Shown one piece after another: positions 24,101 through 36,324 of a stretch of DNA of 64,000 bases. The position numbers and the translations under genes are program-made. The stretch's first letter is position 1. Each line of letters opens with the position of its first letter. The stretch spans positions 1,574,747 to 1,638,746 of the forward strand of contig NC_031468.1 of the NCBI RefSeq assembly GCF_000006565.2, read 5' to 3'. Under the pieces are notes generated by a model. That model ran no database searches. It saw nothing but the letters and a program-made list of their open reading frames with translations, and was not told the DNA's origin. This DNA is from Toxoplasma gondii ME49. Lineage: Eukaryota > Apicomplexa > Conoidasida > Eucoccidiorida > Sarcocystidae.

Positions 24101-27100
24101 GGAAAAATTCAAGTAGGAAAAAAGAAGAGATGGGCCTCTGTTCTGTCAGAACTTCTCCATGGAAACAGCTCTCAACTTTCTTGTCTTACTCTGCAAATTT
24201 GTTTCGTCTCTTCAGCGCCGCGCGTTCCGGCATCCGTCGTCGCCTGCTTCTGTTCTTCTTCCTTGTCTCGAAATTCTTCGACGAATCGTAAGTTCGACTT
24301 CTCGGTCGCTCGTTTTTCCTCTTCAGCTGCTTCAGTTTTTCTTCTCTTCACTCGCTCCTCTCTGTCCATGGCTTTCTCTCTTGCCCGTTGTCCTCTCCCT
24401 TTTTTCTCTTATTCTTTGTCCTCGTTGTGTCCTCATTTGCTTCTCTGCAGGTAGGGCGTCTGCTGTGGGAGTTGATTTCTGAAGAGGCCGCGCTGGAAGA
24501 TCAACTTGTGCTCCTCCACGACTTCTTCCTTCTCGGCCACGGTACGCTCTTTCTTTCTAAAGGGTCGTCTGCAGATAGGAAGCTCATGAATCCGTTTTTG
24601 CCTCCTTATAGGTTCTCAGAAGTTCTTTTCAGCTCCTTTTTTCAGCGGTTCTCTCACCCTGCATTGGCTGTCTCCCCTCTCGAAGTCCGGCTACTCCAGA
24701 AAACGACGAAACGCATCGCGGGGGAGTTGAGGCACAACTCTCCGTTCCACCCACATGATTTTTCCAAGGAGAGATCCAGAGACAGAGAGACAGCGAGACA
24801 GTTCAGGAGAGATTGAGCAGAAGCCAGAGTTAGGGAGACCTTTCGGAAAGGCATCAGAAGAAGAGAGAACTTGGGGGCAGTGTTTCGAGGTCCCTTGCTA
24901 ACTTCGAGGTTCAGTGAGAAAAAAAAGCGCAGTGGGCAGCGTTTCCTTTCTTCCGCAGGTCACTTCTTCCAAGTATTCCTCGACGCAGCAACCCGGTGCA
25001 CACGGCGCCATCTTTCCTCTTCGTTTGCCTCGGCTGCTTCTCTCGCGCTCATGTCCTCCACGTCGCGACAGGCAACCACCTTCGAGCTTCAGCTGCGACG
25101 CTCGTGGCAACAAGCCATCAGCGAAACTGCGTTTTCCTCCGGTTCGTTGTCTTCTTCGCTGAATCGAACGCCGAACGCGAAGGAGACGGGCGTCGACGAC
25201 GTTCCCTCTCGGTCTACTACGCCAGTCTCGGGAGTGACAGGAGGCAGCGTGCAGAGAGAAGAACGCAGCGGAGACGGAGGAGACACAGGCCGAGATGGAG
25301 AGGACAGCACAGCGCAGATGGAAGACAGCGCCGCCCACCCAGGACAGCGTCCCGCAGGGTTGCCAACGTCTTCGACTTCTTGCATTTCGCCTCGGTTTTC
25401 AGCTTCGCCGAGAGCAGTTTCCCTCGTCGGCTCCCGGCCTCCCACTCCGAAATCTGCTAGGGCGAATCCGCAGTCGGCCTGCCGCCGCTCGTCTTCTTCT
25501 CCTTCATCCTCCTCTCCCTCATCTTCTTCCTCATCTTCTTCCTCATCTTCTTTCTCTTCTTCCTCATCGTCTTCTTCTTCTTCCTCATTTTCTTCCTCTT
25601 CTTGCACGGCTTCGGTGAACAGGAGGTCACTTTCGTGTGATTCGGTTGCGGTTCGAGGGCCTGTGGTGGCGCAGCGTGTGAAGAGAAAAAATACATTTTT
25701 CATTGAACGAAGAAAGGTCGCATGCGCCGAACAGGGGAAGGAAGAGTGGACTGACGCCATCCATCGTTCCTTCCGCCTTCGCGTTCTAGGTCGCGGCTTC
25801 GAAGTCACAGACTTCTGTGCAGAGAGCAGGCGCGCGGCGCTCGTGAGGCACACCGAGGCGCGGAGGGCGTCCAAGGCGAGAGGCTGCCTGAACGAAGACC
25901 TATGCGGCTTCAGGACGCGGGATTCTCCCCTGCAAGTCGGCTCTCAGTTTCTGCTAAGAGGACTCGCCAGGTGCGGTGGTCGCGAGCTGTGAAGCTGTAA
26001 AACAAGGGAGAAACAGAGAAATCCCGAAACGTCCATGACTGACATGCATGTGCAGGTGTAGCTGGACTGGCAAAGCAGCCAGCCTCTCATGTTTCTGTTG
26101 TGTTTGTACGTCCTTCCCTCTACACACAAATCTACAGCGCCCTCGGGACGTTGAAGCACACATGCGTTTTTTGCTGAAAACTCTGTCTCTTTGACAACTG
26201 CGTATCAGCGGCGAAGTGCCACTCGAACATGCAAATTCCTCCTTCTTCATGATACGTATTTGAATGAAAATGCATAGATATATGTATATACATACATTTA
26301 TATATATATATATATATAATATATATATGTTTGTATATGTATGTATTTGTTGGTGTTTGTGAGTGTTGATGGGTGTCTGGTGTGTAGAGGTTTTAGTGGT
26401 TCGGAGGTTTTTTCCATATGTTCTTCTGCGACTGCAACAGAGTGCTTGAAAGCGGTGTCTTGGTCCTGGGAGAAGGTGGAGAGCGGCTTCGGCAAATAGA
26501 TGAGAAAGGAACAGAGGCGGACGGAGTCGAAGACGAACGCGCGCCGATTTGCCCCCTCAGTGCTTGTCTGCATGCAGACAAGCAGAGCATCACTCACGGC
26601 TTCAAAGTATGGAGAGAGAAATGCGAAGCAGAGAACGAGAACCACACACAGACGGCAGAGGCGAGACAGAACGAATTCCGTAGTCGAGAAGATGTCTTCC
26701 TTAAACACAGTTCTTCCACTACTTGTGCTCCTCCACTTTCTCCTTCTCTTTCAGCTTTCCTCCCTTTCCTCTGCTTCGCTTTTTCTCTCTGCTTCGTCTT
26801 TTCTCTTTGCTTCGCCTTCTCTCTCTGCCTCTCCTCCTTTCCTTCCGTCGTGTGTCTTCCTCGTTAAGTCCCTACATGTTAGGATCTAGCGTTCATTGTC
26901 TGCGCTTGTCTGCAGCACTCGATTCAGTTTCGAGTCTCGGCTCTGTCGTCCCTGCCGTCGCCGACAACTGAAGCCTCTCGCTGGCTGGACTCGCCAGGCT
27001 CTTCGCCTGACGCTTTGCAAGATCCGCTGGGTGGCGGCTTCGCTGTCGTTTTCCAGAGCTCGAAGACGCCTGCGTCTTTCCGACCTCTTTCTGCTCGCGG

Positions 27101-30100
27101 GTCTCCAAAGAAAACAGAGACAGCTCTCGTCTGCGCTCCAGGATGCCCTCTGTTTTGGCCGGCAGCGGGTACGCTTCGCGCGAGAAGGGAAGGCGCGAGA
27201 AGGAGAAAAAATTGGCTGCCAGTCGGTCACTCGATCTCTGCAGTGTCCGTTTGTGCTCGATTCGATCTCTGCCTCGTTTTTTTTCTCCTCTGCTGCGGCG
27301 CGTCCTCTCTCTGTTGTGTCTTTTTTCCTCTGACTTCTTCGCGCCGGGCTCCCCTCTATCTTCACCCTGCACTTTGTTGTGCTCTTCGGCTTCCACGTCG
27401 CTGCCTTTACCGATCTTCTTGCTCTTGCCCTCGCTGCCTCTCCTCTCGGATATCCCGTGCTCCGACAAGTCTCGAAGTATCCTTGGTTTTCCAAACTTCC
27501 TGGGTGCACCTGGCTTCTTGGCCTGTTGAGCAGGTGAAGACTCCACTTGAATAGTCGCTCTATCCGCTTCGCAGCTCCTACGCTGGTTCCTTCCTCATCC
27601 ACTTTACCCGGTGCCCCTCTCGACCGCGCGGTTCCGGCTCTTTTCCCTCTGCAGCCTCGGTGGTGTCTCCCTTCTGTTCCGCAGGAGACTGCGTAGCTGT
27701 GGAGGTACGGGTCGCCAAGGTGTCTCGGAGCGTCTTTCGAAAAACACTGGACGGGGGCGAAGAAGGAGAGAAGGAAGACTTCTCTGAGTCTCTGCGCACG
27801 CTGCAGCTCGACGACGAGGCCGTTCTTGTCGCGGAACTCGCTGTCTTCCTCGGTGAGTCGTCGGCGAAGAAAACCGGCCAGAGAGGCCGAGAAGAGCCGA
27901 GTGCTGGAGAGACGCGACCAGAGAGTGCCGGCGACGAGAGGGCAAAAGGGAGAGAACGAAGGAAATGAAGGAAAGCGACAGAGGAGGCACCAGCTGTTCC
28001 AGCGGCAGCGGCCGAGAGATGCAGAGGAAGTGACGAGCAAACGTAGGGGTGGAAGGTTTTTCTGCTGCCTCCATGCGCTTTGTTATGCCGTGCGCGCCGT
28101 GGTGTTGCGCTTTGCTCCTCAGGAGGGAAAAACGCAAAGAACGCCTTCCAGCAGGGATCAAGTTCCGACTATGCGCCGGATGGACTCTTCTCCTCTTTCG
28201 CGAATTCCAGCGTGGCTTCCGCTGCTCCTCAGACTGTCTGTACGTCCCAAGCCAAGCCTTCGACTGACGTCTACATGCTTCAGAGAGCACAGCGAGTCTG
28301 GCGGCTCCACGCTTGCGAGGACCTGGGAGAGGAGCTGTTCACGCTCAAGTAAGGAAGCGGAGGAGAGTGAAGGCACATGCAAACGGATGCTGTTTTCGAG
28401 GTCGGAGGTTCGACTGAAGCTGAACGGCTTCTCCACCGATACGCTTTCCACTGAAAGCCGCCGGATTTCTGGATTTCCGCGTCCTCCCTTCTCTGGCGTC
28501 TTCCTTCAAACTACATCTTCTGACAAAACTGCTTTCTTCATTTTCTCGTCGTTTTTTTTGACATCGCTACTATGCGCTGTGTGTTCGGCAACCCTCTCTC
28601 CTCGTTGTTCCTCACCAGCCGCCGTCTCTTCTCCTCCTCTCCTTCCTTCTCTCCCTACTCTCTTTTCTCGCTCCCGTGTTCGTCTTTCGCTCTCCTCTCT
28701 TCTCCCTCTTGTTCTCCATCGTGTTCTCTCCCGTGCTCCCTCTTCTCGTTTCTCGCTCTTGTTCTTCCTGTTGTTCTCCCTCTTGTGCTTCCTGTTGTTC
28801 TCGTCTTTGTTCCCTCTCTTGCTCACTCGCGGTTTCGTTCTGTCTGTGTCTGTCTGCGTGTGTCGCGTCGTGGGTTCTTCCTCATTTGTTCTGTCTTGCG
28901 TCGTCGCGCGTTTCGTCTCTTCCTTCATGCTTCCTCTTCGATCTCGGTTTTCACCTCTGTTGGAGCGATTGTCCGGCGTCGGAGTTGCCTTCGCCTCGCT
29001 CGACTGTGCTGGGATTTCTGCGCATGAGTGTGTCGGCAGGCTGCATTATCTGGCGGAACACCACGAGCTGCGTGTGTACATCCAGCGAGCTGCCGACTCC
29101 GGGGCGGGGCAGACGCGAGCGCGACTGACCGAGAACGAGAAGAAGTACCAGCAGCCGTCGCTTCGGGAGCGGCTGCAGGAATCTCCCCTTCTGCGCGTCT
29201 CTCTGTTCGACGTGAGCGTCTCTCCTTCGCGCTTGGTTTCCTCTCCGCGTGACGGGGTACTTCTTTTTCTCCCTTCTGTCCCTGTCGAACTTTGTGCCGC
29301 GGTCTTTGCGTCTGCTTCTTCTACATGCGACCTCAGGACGACCCGCAGAGGAAACGATTTTTCAGCATTCATTTGTTCAGTTCACTCTCATTTCCCTTTG
29401 CCGCGTCGGCTTCTATCCCGGCTCCCCGCTTCGCCCCCGTGCGAGCGGAACAGAGAACCTGTGTATGTACTGAGCTCGTTTCGCTGGGGTCCTCTCGTCA
29501 CGCATATTCGTGTGCGCTCTTTGATTTCTCTGTTCCGTCTGGACTGTTCGCTCCTCCCCGCTGTCTGGATGGAGCAGGAGCGTTTGTCTCCAACTTTCCT
29601 CGCTGGCACTCTCGGCGTATAACTCGAGAAATATCTCCGCGGAGTCCACAGGCACCTAGCACCCGTCCGCTCTTCTCTATGAGCTTTGTCTCTCTTTTGA
29701 CCATGTGCTACAGCTCTCTCAGGCTATGACCACGGAGCAAGGCGCGGCTTTTGTTGGGTAATCGACGATCTCTTTTCGACCTCTTCGTCTCCGTTTGCCC
29801 TCGCTCTCCGTCCCTGTCCTCTCTGCCTCTGCTTCACCCCGCGCGCCCTCAGTCTGCGTCGCGCGAGTCTTCTCTCCTCGCCGAGTCGCCTCAAACACAG
29901 AGGAGACAACTGGATAGGAGACACACCAGCGAGGCGCGGGCACCGTGGAGCACCGAGACTCCTAGTCTCGTTCGCCAGCTTCCCACTTGCATTTGCGCGG
30001 AGGCGCCGCACCTCTGGAGAGCGCGGGGAGGCGACTTGTTTTTTTTTGAACTTGAGAGAAACAGGGACCATGGAAGTTCTGCGTCCCCGTGCAGTCCTTG

Positions 30101-33013
30101 TTTCTGCGCTCTGCATGAGACGCAACAGTCAACAGAGACGCAGGCCGCAGGCCAAAACCGCGGACAGGAGAAGCATGCAGACACGCGTGTGACCTTCTGC
30201 TTTTCTCCTTCAGGCTCTTCAGTGTGCCTCTCCTTCACCGTCACCGCATTTCGCCGCCGTCGTTCTTCCGCGCCACACAGGGAGAAACGGGCAGAGGAAG
30301 AGGACGGGGGCTGGTGGAGTTACCTTCCTCCTGTGTCGCCATGAGCCTGAGTGACTGGTGAGGTCTGGGATAGGGAGAGCCCAGAAGTACTCACGTCAGC
30401 GGAAACAGGATTCTGTGAAGACGCATCCCGGGGAAAGGGGGGGGACCTGACGCGGCGGCGGCCTGCCCTGTACTCGTTCTCATGGAGAGAAATGCGTCCT
30501 GAGGGTCGCGGGAATGTGAAAGGCGTCGTCTTGTTTTTCTTGCACATGCGCCTGACAAGGCTGGCGAGCTCTCACCCTGCAAAACGCGGGCTGTCTGGCA
30601 GAAAACGCCGGTTTCGGAACTCAGGGATGATGTCCTTGTCTCGATCGCGCTTCCGATTTCCGGAGTGCGTTTCTAGATGTGCCTCGTTCTGTCTCCTCTG
30701 TTCCTCTCGAGACGCCATCTGTGCTGTGTCCGTCGCCATTCCTTCCTTCTTCCCCCAGTACGTGCTGTTTGCTCCTCTCTCCCTGCTTTCTCCGCCAGTC
30801 CCGTCATCATCCAAGAGTGGAGTCACGAAGCTCATCCCGCGCCTCTGCAGCTTCCCTCGCTTCTCTTCGAGTCTTCCACGTCTACGAGTGCCTCCTCTGC
30901 TCCTTGCGCTTCTGCTTCGCCGCCGTCCAGCTGGGAAACGCGAAATGATGGAGACGGTGGAAACAGCGCCCTTGCGGCTTGTCTGCGGGGGAAACCTCGG
31001 ACGCATGCAGAGCTCTGGCAGCAGCTTCAGCTGCTCTTCCTTCCTCGCTGGCCGACCCCGCTTTTGATTTCGACACGCAACTTGGACTGCTACAACGCCC
31101 TTTTCCAGTTTCTTCTCGAGCAGAGGTAGACAGACGTCGAACTTGGCTTCGGGAAGCGTCTCCGGATTTAGAACTGTCAAGCGAGTCCTGGGTGGCACGT
31201 CTCACTCCATTCAGGACTGCTCGTTTAGATCTCGAAACTCTTCTTCCCAAACTCAGGACTCCCGCGCTTCTAACCGGTGATTCTCTTCCGGGAGCGTCGA
31301 AGCGTGATTCGTCTCACTCCCCTCCAAGATCTCCCGGGGGTTACCGCGGGAAGCGCAGAAACCGTATCTGTTGTCTTTTCAAACTGGAGAAGAAGAAGCA
31401 TGACGAGGCGCGGAGGACCTCGTATGTCGGGTCATCGCCTTTCCGTCAGCTTTCCTTCGCTGTCGAAACGCATGTCACTTGACGGAGTCGCACCGCGGGA
31501 CACCGCCTGCTACCGTCGTTTCTTGCAGAAGATCTGGAGCGCTTGAAAGCTGCCAAAGTGAATGGCGAGATTCGTGTACACACGCCGGTTTAAAAACTGG
31601 AACTTCTGTCAAGAGTTCCACTGTGCTAGCCGAGCACAGTAAAGACGACAACGGTTGTCGAAGTAGAAAATGCTGTGACGTTAAGGCGCATAAGACACAC
31701 TCGCGCTTCTCTTGTTTGTCGCTGTCCGGAATGCTTCTTCACGCCCAAGCCGGCATTAAACAGAAGGTCATAGGTAGACTATGTGGTACTGGACGGCTTT
31801 CGCGTACTGGGGCGTTTTCAGTCGTGCGTGGGTCCTTCTGGCTTTCTGAAGTTTCCTCGCGCGCCCTTGCTGTTTCACTCCTGTTCTCTCTGCCGTCTGT
31901 ACAGACATCTCCAGTTCGAGTTGCAGCGCCTGTGGCTGGACGCGGGCTTCATTCAGAAAAGGTGAGAGCAGACTTTGTTGCGGCGGCTGATTCCCAGCCG
32001 ACGGCTCCGCAGACGTTGCCTTCACCTCTCTTTCCCCTATCGTTCCTCTCTGCTGCACATCTTTTCTGAGCACAGGTGGTATCTCGCTTCTCTTTGCATC
32101 CCGGCAAGTGCGTTCAAGGCCGCGAACACTACTCTTCTGCCTCCGACTGTTCTCACGATTCTTGCGTCTTCAGACTGTGGCGGCCGCGCCGCAGAGCTGG
32201 CAACAGAAAACCGGTCTCTCCTCGAGCTTCCTCCCCGTGCTTCCTCGCCGAAGAAGACCGAGACGACGAAGCGACCGCCTGCTGGGATGGGCTCTGGACG
32301 CTCAGAGCCCGCATGGCCTTCCTTCTCAACCACGTCTTGCACCACCTCCTCACGGTTGTCGTCCAGGTGTGGAGACTCGGGGCAGTGAAGGAAAACAGCA
32401 ACGAAACGAAGAGACCGAGTGAGGGGGCCAAGAGGAGAGCACGGAAGAGAGTGCAAGGGGGAGACAGAGCAAGAGGAAGAGCAAGAGGAAGAGCAAGAGC
32501 GCTTTGTCTGGTTCTGTGCGCGGGATTCCATCACGCCTGAAGGACGCTGTTGTGGGCGTGTTGGGTATCTTGTCCACTTCAAAAGAGATCCGTTTTTTCA
32601 TTGCTGTTTCTTGCTGTCTGTGATCATGAAACATAGCTGAACTGTTGTCTGTTTTTGTAGCCGGCATTTCGACAACTTCAGAGCGTCGTCCGCGACAGCG
32701 AGGACTTCGAGCTCGTCAAGTGCAGCCATGATTCGTTTCTTCTTCAGCTCGCCTCGTACGTTGTGGTGGGCTGTTCCAAAGAAAGGACTTCAGTAGCTGT
32801 TTTTCCACGTCGTTTTTGCCCCGCACTTCGGTGTGTCTCGCGCGCGGGTTGTGGGCAGACGACAGGCGCTCACTCACTGCCTGCCTTTCGTTTCAAGCCT
32901 CTCTTCAAGCCTTACCGAGCTGAAAATGTGCCTGGACATATCTATACGTGTATAGGTACATACTTAACGATACTTGTATAGATGCAACCGTTTTGATAGA
33001 TATAGGCATGTAG

Positions 33014-33056
<43 letters not shown>

Positions 33057-36000
33057 CATATAGCTGTAAATAGACATAGAGATGTATATAGATATATAGA
33101 GGTGTGGATGCATATAGATATATGTATTTCTGCGGACACGTATTTGCATAGATCTATAGGTAGATACACATACATATAGGTAAATAAATGGCAGAGGAGG
33201 ACCCGGTCCTTTCGTTGAAACCCAATGTTTGAACGCCCTCTTTACGGACACAGCCGGTTTCTTTTGCGACTGAGACGCAGAACATGTCGAGTGTTTTTCT
33301 CCGTATGTTCAGAAAGTGCTGGCTCCGGCTTTCTTCGCTTCTTCGGCCCTTCCTCCATTCGCTACAGAGTGTGCGTCGCTTCATCGACATGTTTGCGCTC
33401 CTCGTCGATCGTCACACAGCAGCTGCTGCCGGGACCACGCACAGAGGAGAGCGGAAGAGCTGGAGGCGCACCGCGGGAGACACGCGAGGAAGCCAGGGTG
33501 AAAAGAGCGACCTGGATCTCTCGGCAAACTCGGTGAGTCGGGTCGCGGGCGTTGGGAAGAAGAGACGAGAACGGCTCGGGGTGGTTTTCGGAGAAGCGAG
33601 AGGGGCGAGAGAGAAGCAGCAAATGAGAAAGAAGGCGACTCGTCTGGGAAGTTTCACGGGATCGGCCGATTGTCAAGAGACGAGAGAAAAAAGTCGCCGA
33701 CCGATTCGAGGAAAGCAAGGCACGGCTGCGTCAGGATCGAAAGCACGCGTCGTGGATGCGACCGCCTCTCTCTTCTTGCAGGTCTCCGGGTCTCTCTGTT
33801 TTGAGACAGTCATGAGCACTTCGGAATGGCGAGTTGTGCGACAAAAGCTGCGCGTGATTCGGTGAGGTCTCTTCAGATCGCTGGACACATCTGTCAAGGC
33901 TGTCTGGCGTTTCGAGACTTCGTTCGCCTCACTTTGCCCCTCACTGGCTGTCCGCATCTGCTCCTTCGTGGCGCCTGCTTCGTGTCCTCTCGCTCCTCTC
34001 CACGCCTTCTGTCAATGTCTGTTTTGTGTCTTTCTTTGCATTCTCGCACTTCACGCTCTCCGTCCAAAGGGGTTCGCCTCGCGTGCGTCCTCCTTCCAGT
34101 GTCTCTTCCCAGCTGTCTCGTCTCCTCGTCGCGTGATGTCTCTCCGCGCTCCTCTCTCTCTGTCGCGTTGTCGGGCCTGTCCGCACCGTCATCGGTCGCC
34201 AGCATTCGGCGCCCCTCTTTTTGCGAGCTCGGTGCTCCCGTCTCTCTTCTGCGTCTGACCTTGGCCGCCGTGTTCCTGTTCACTTTTCGAGTGTTTGCTC
34301 TTTTCTGCTGCGCCGATTTCTTTGCTCGGTTTCCAGAGACGACCTCCACCGGAGCCTGTCGGCGTTTTTCGCAGAACTCGCAGCCCTTCGACAGAACCCG
34401 CTGCATGCGCAGCTCGACGCTCTCATGGTCGAGTACGGCGAGCCACCTGTCTCCAGGATGAAGGCTCCAGTCGCGAGTCGCGAAGAGGGGAGACGCGAGA
34501 CGAAAGGGAAAGGGGAGATACGCCCTAAGGAAAGGCGATAGGTTATGGGCGGAGTCCTAGACTTTTGGAGAGCCGTGCATCGGCTTGCAGACCGACAGTC
34601 ATCGTGTGATGCGGGCAAACTCGAGAACCTAGAAGAGAGTTGCAGCCCCGGTGATAGAATCACAGGTTGACTACCGAAGACCGCTCGACATGCATACATA
34701 CAGTTTGAGAGTGTAAACTGTGCCCAGGGGTAGTTCAGTGAAGTGATCATGCACAGCAGTTATAAAGAACTTGGTTCTTGCGCCTCGTGAGTGGACTCCT
34801 ATTCCGTATTGCAAGTACTGGAGGATGCTCCTGAGTATTGGATTTTGAGTTCCACAATTTCGGATCGTCGGTCACCTGGACAAAGACAAGGTAGCCTGAT
34901 AATTAGAAGACAGGTTCTAGAGATGTCCGTTTTGTTCTCCATGCTGGTCCCTGTGTGTTTAGACTGCATCTGAGGAAGCAAAATGGGAAGTGCCTGACGC
35001 GCCCAGTCGGGGCTGGTAACTATTTTTTTCATCTACGGAAGTTTTCTCTCGTGCGCCCGCTCGATGGCCGGCACGTCGCGGCTTCGGCCTTCTACCCGCT
35101 TGCATTCCTCTCACGCTTTTTGCGTGGCTGTTGCATGCGTGTTGCTTTGTCAGCTTTGACTTCAACGGCTTTTTCTCCAATCTCACGGGGAGAGGCAAAC
35201 TCGGCGACCCCCTCTCAACCCCTTCGCCGCAGCCGCCTCTTGCGGTCGGCGCTTCACGCGTAGACCCGACCAGAGGAGCGTCGGGCTTGGCGGCATCAGC
35301 TGCCGCTCTGAGTTTCTTCGGTGGTAACCGGAGTTCGTCGCGTGCTGTGAGAGAACAAAGACGACCCGGCGAACGCCGGCCGGGGACTCCGCGGCGTGGA
35401 GAGCCAAGACAGGTGCAAGGCGAAGACGACGAAGAGGAAGAAGAAAGGTTAGATGAAGTGGAGATAGAAGACGGAGGAGAGGGAAATTATGAAGAAAAGG
35501 GAGAAGGTGAAGAGGAGCGAGAACGCACGATGTGTTCGCATTCTTTTCGGCAAGAAGCTGACTCTGAAAGAGAGGCGAGGAGAAGGATGCCGGAGCAGTT
35601 TTCTGGAGCAGCGCGAGACTCCGGCGTACGAGGCCAAGCAGCAGCCATCTCTCGCGGGCTCACCACTTCAGCGTATTCCTCGTCTGGACACCCGCGTGCA
35701 CATTCCGTGGTTCACAAGCCTTTCCCTTTGCAGCGTGCGGCTGCTTCGCCAGTTCGGGGTCAACCTTTCACCATGGCGTCATGCCAGCTTCCCACCTCAG
35801 ATCCTTCGGATCCTGTCTGTTCTGCGCCTTCTCGGTCTGCGAGGTTGGTAACGCCCCCTTTGCCTGCTCCACTGTTTGCTTCTTTTCCGGAGTGTGGTGA
35901 AGACCATGGACAGAAAGTGAGCTGTCAAGAGGGCGTGGGGTTCGATGAAGATCCAATGCGTTTTCGAGGCCGAACAGCCAGTGTTCTGCGGCAAGCTTCT

Positions 36001-36324
36001 CCGTCGCGTTTTTTTGCGAGTGAAGCGAGACAGACAGAAGAGCGCTGGTCTGCGTATTCAGCGGAAGAAGGAAGACTCCGCATGCGGAGTGCCGGAGAGC
36101 AAGAGGACTCCGAGGACCTGCCAAACCGTCCCTTTAATTCCTCTCTTGACACAGCCACAAATGTGGGCATGTCGCAGGAAGGGGAAGTAAGGGAGACAGA
36201 CGGAACCCGAGATGCGTTCTATACAGACTTGCAAGCACGAGCAAGAGCTGCTCTGAGAGAAGCACGCGAGCGGGCCGCTCGACGGAGGCTTCTCCAGTAT
36301 CAGCATGACTACTGTTTGCCTTAA
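21121..36324 (+). CDS. GCP4: Gamma-tubulin complex component, GCP4 type (about 19 exons)
   Basis: GCP4 is a subunit of the gamma-tubulin ring complex that nucleates microtubules. The start MMHDVLLALAGFPGD matches the GCP4 N-terminus. Exons with consistent phases: 21121-21702, 22124-22396, 23156-23773, 24216-24287, 24451-24541, 24959 to 25716 or 25935, 26916-27168, 27685-27852, 28123-28348, 29040-29211, 29337-29462 (end uncertain), 30851-31125 (start uncertain), 31905-31961, 32174-32366, 32661-32755, 33313-33532, 33782-33861, 34337-34432, 35154-36324. Landmarks: ALEDQLVLLHDFFLLGHG with HFFQ (grip1), RWPTPLLIS, LRARMAFLLNHVL, DSEDFELVKCSHDSFL and VDFDFNGFF (grip2 end). Length is roughly 1,850-1,900 residues against about 670 in human GCP4. 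The excess is Ser-rich and charged insertions in exons 3 and 6-12, and a tail of about 390 residues. Middle exons 6, 11 and 12 are least certain. Confidence 0.88.
21771..21850. repeat. 13-14-base tandem repeat (cctgagctttttt) in GCP4 intron 1
   Basis: Five to six copies of a 13-14-base unit follow each other with single-T length changes. They lie about 70 bases after the exon 1 donor. The unit is pyrimidine-rich apart from GAG. Confidence 0.9.
25490..25604 (+). repeat. Coding TCT/TCC/TCA repeat giving a poly-serine tract in GCP4 exon 6
   Basis: A run of serine codons with a few Pro and Phe codons inside exon 6. It keeps the reading frame open and separates the grip1 part from the grip2 part of GCP4. 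Variable TCN codon use suggests it is an old, slippage-prone tract rather than a pure trinucleotide expansion. Confidence 0.75.
26273..26345. repeat. TATA microsatellite in a GCP4 intron
   Basis: TA and TATG units in the intron between exons 6 and 7 of GCP4, followed by a TGTTTGTG-rich stretch. Confidence 0.85.
28700..28825. repeat. Degenerate TGTTCTCCCTCT tandem repeat in a GCP4 intron
   Basis: Imperfect 12-15-base units (ttgttctccctct, ttgtgcttcctg) repeat across the intron between exons 9 and 10. The stretch is strongly pyrimidine-biased on the coding strand. Confidence 0.7.
33014..33056. repeat. Compound TA/GA microsatellite in a GCP4 intron
   Basis: A TA run passes directly into a GA run in the intron between exons 15 and 16; TAGATA-rich sequence continues to about 33185. 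Confidence 0.85.

Noticed and set aside
26886..28040. Long minus-strand open frame of 384 codons
   Set aside because: It lies antisense to GCP4 exons 7 and 8 and their introns, is Arg/Ser-rich without motifs, and the plus-strand exons have matching phases. It is a by-product of GC-rich antisense sequence.
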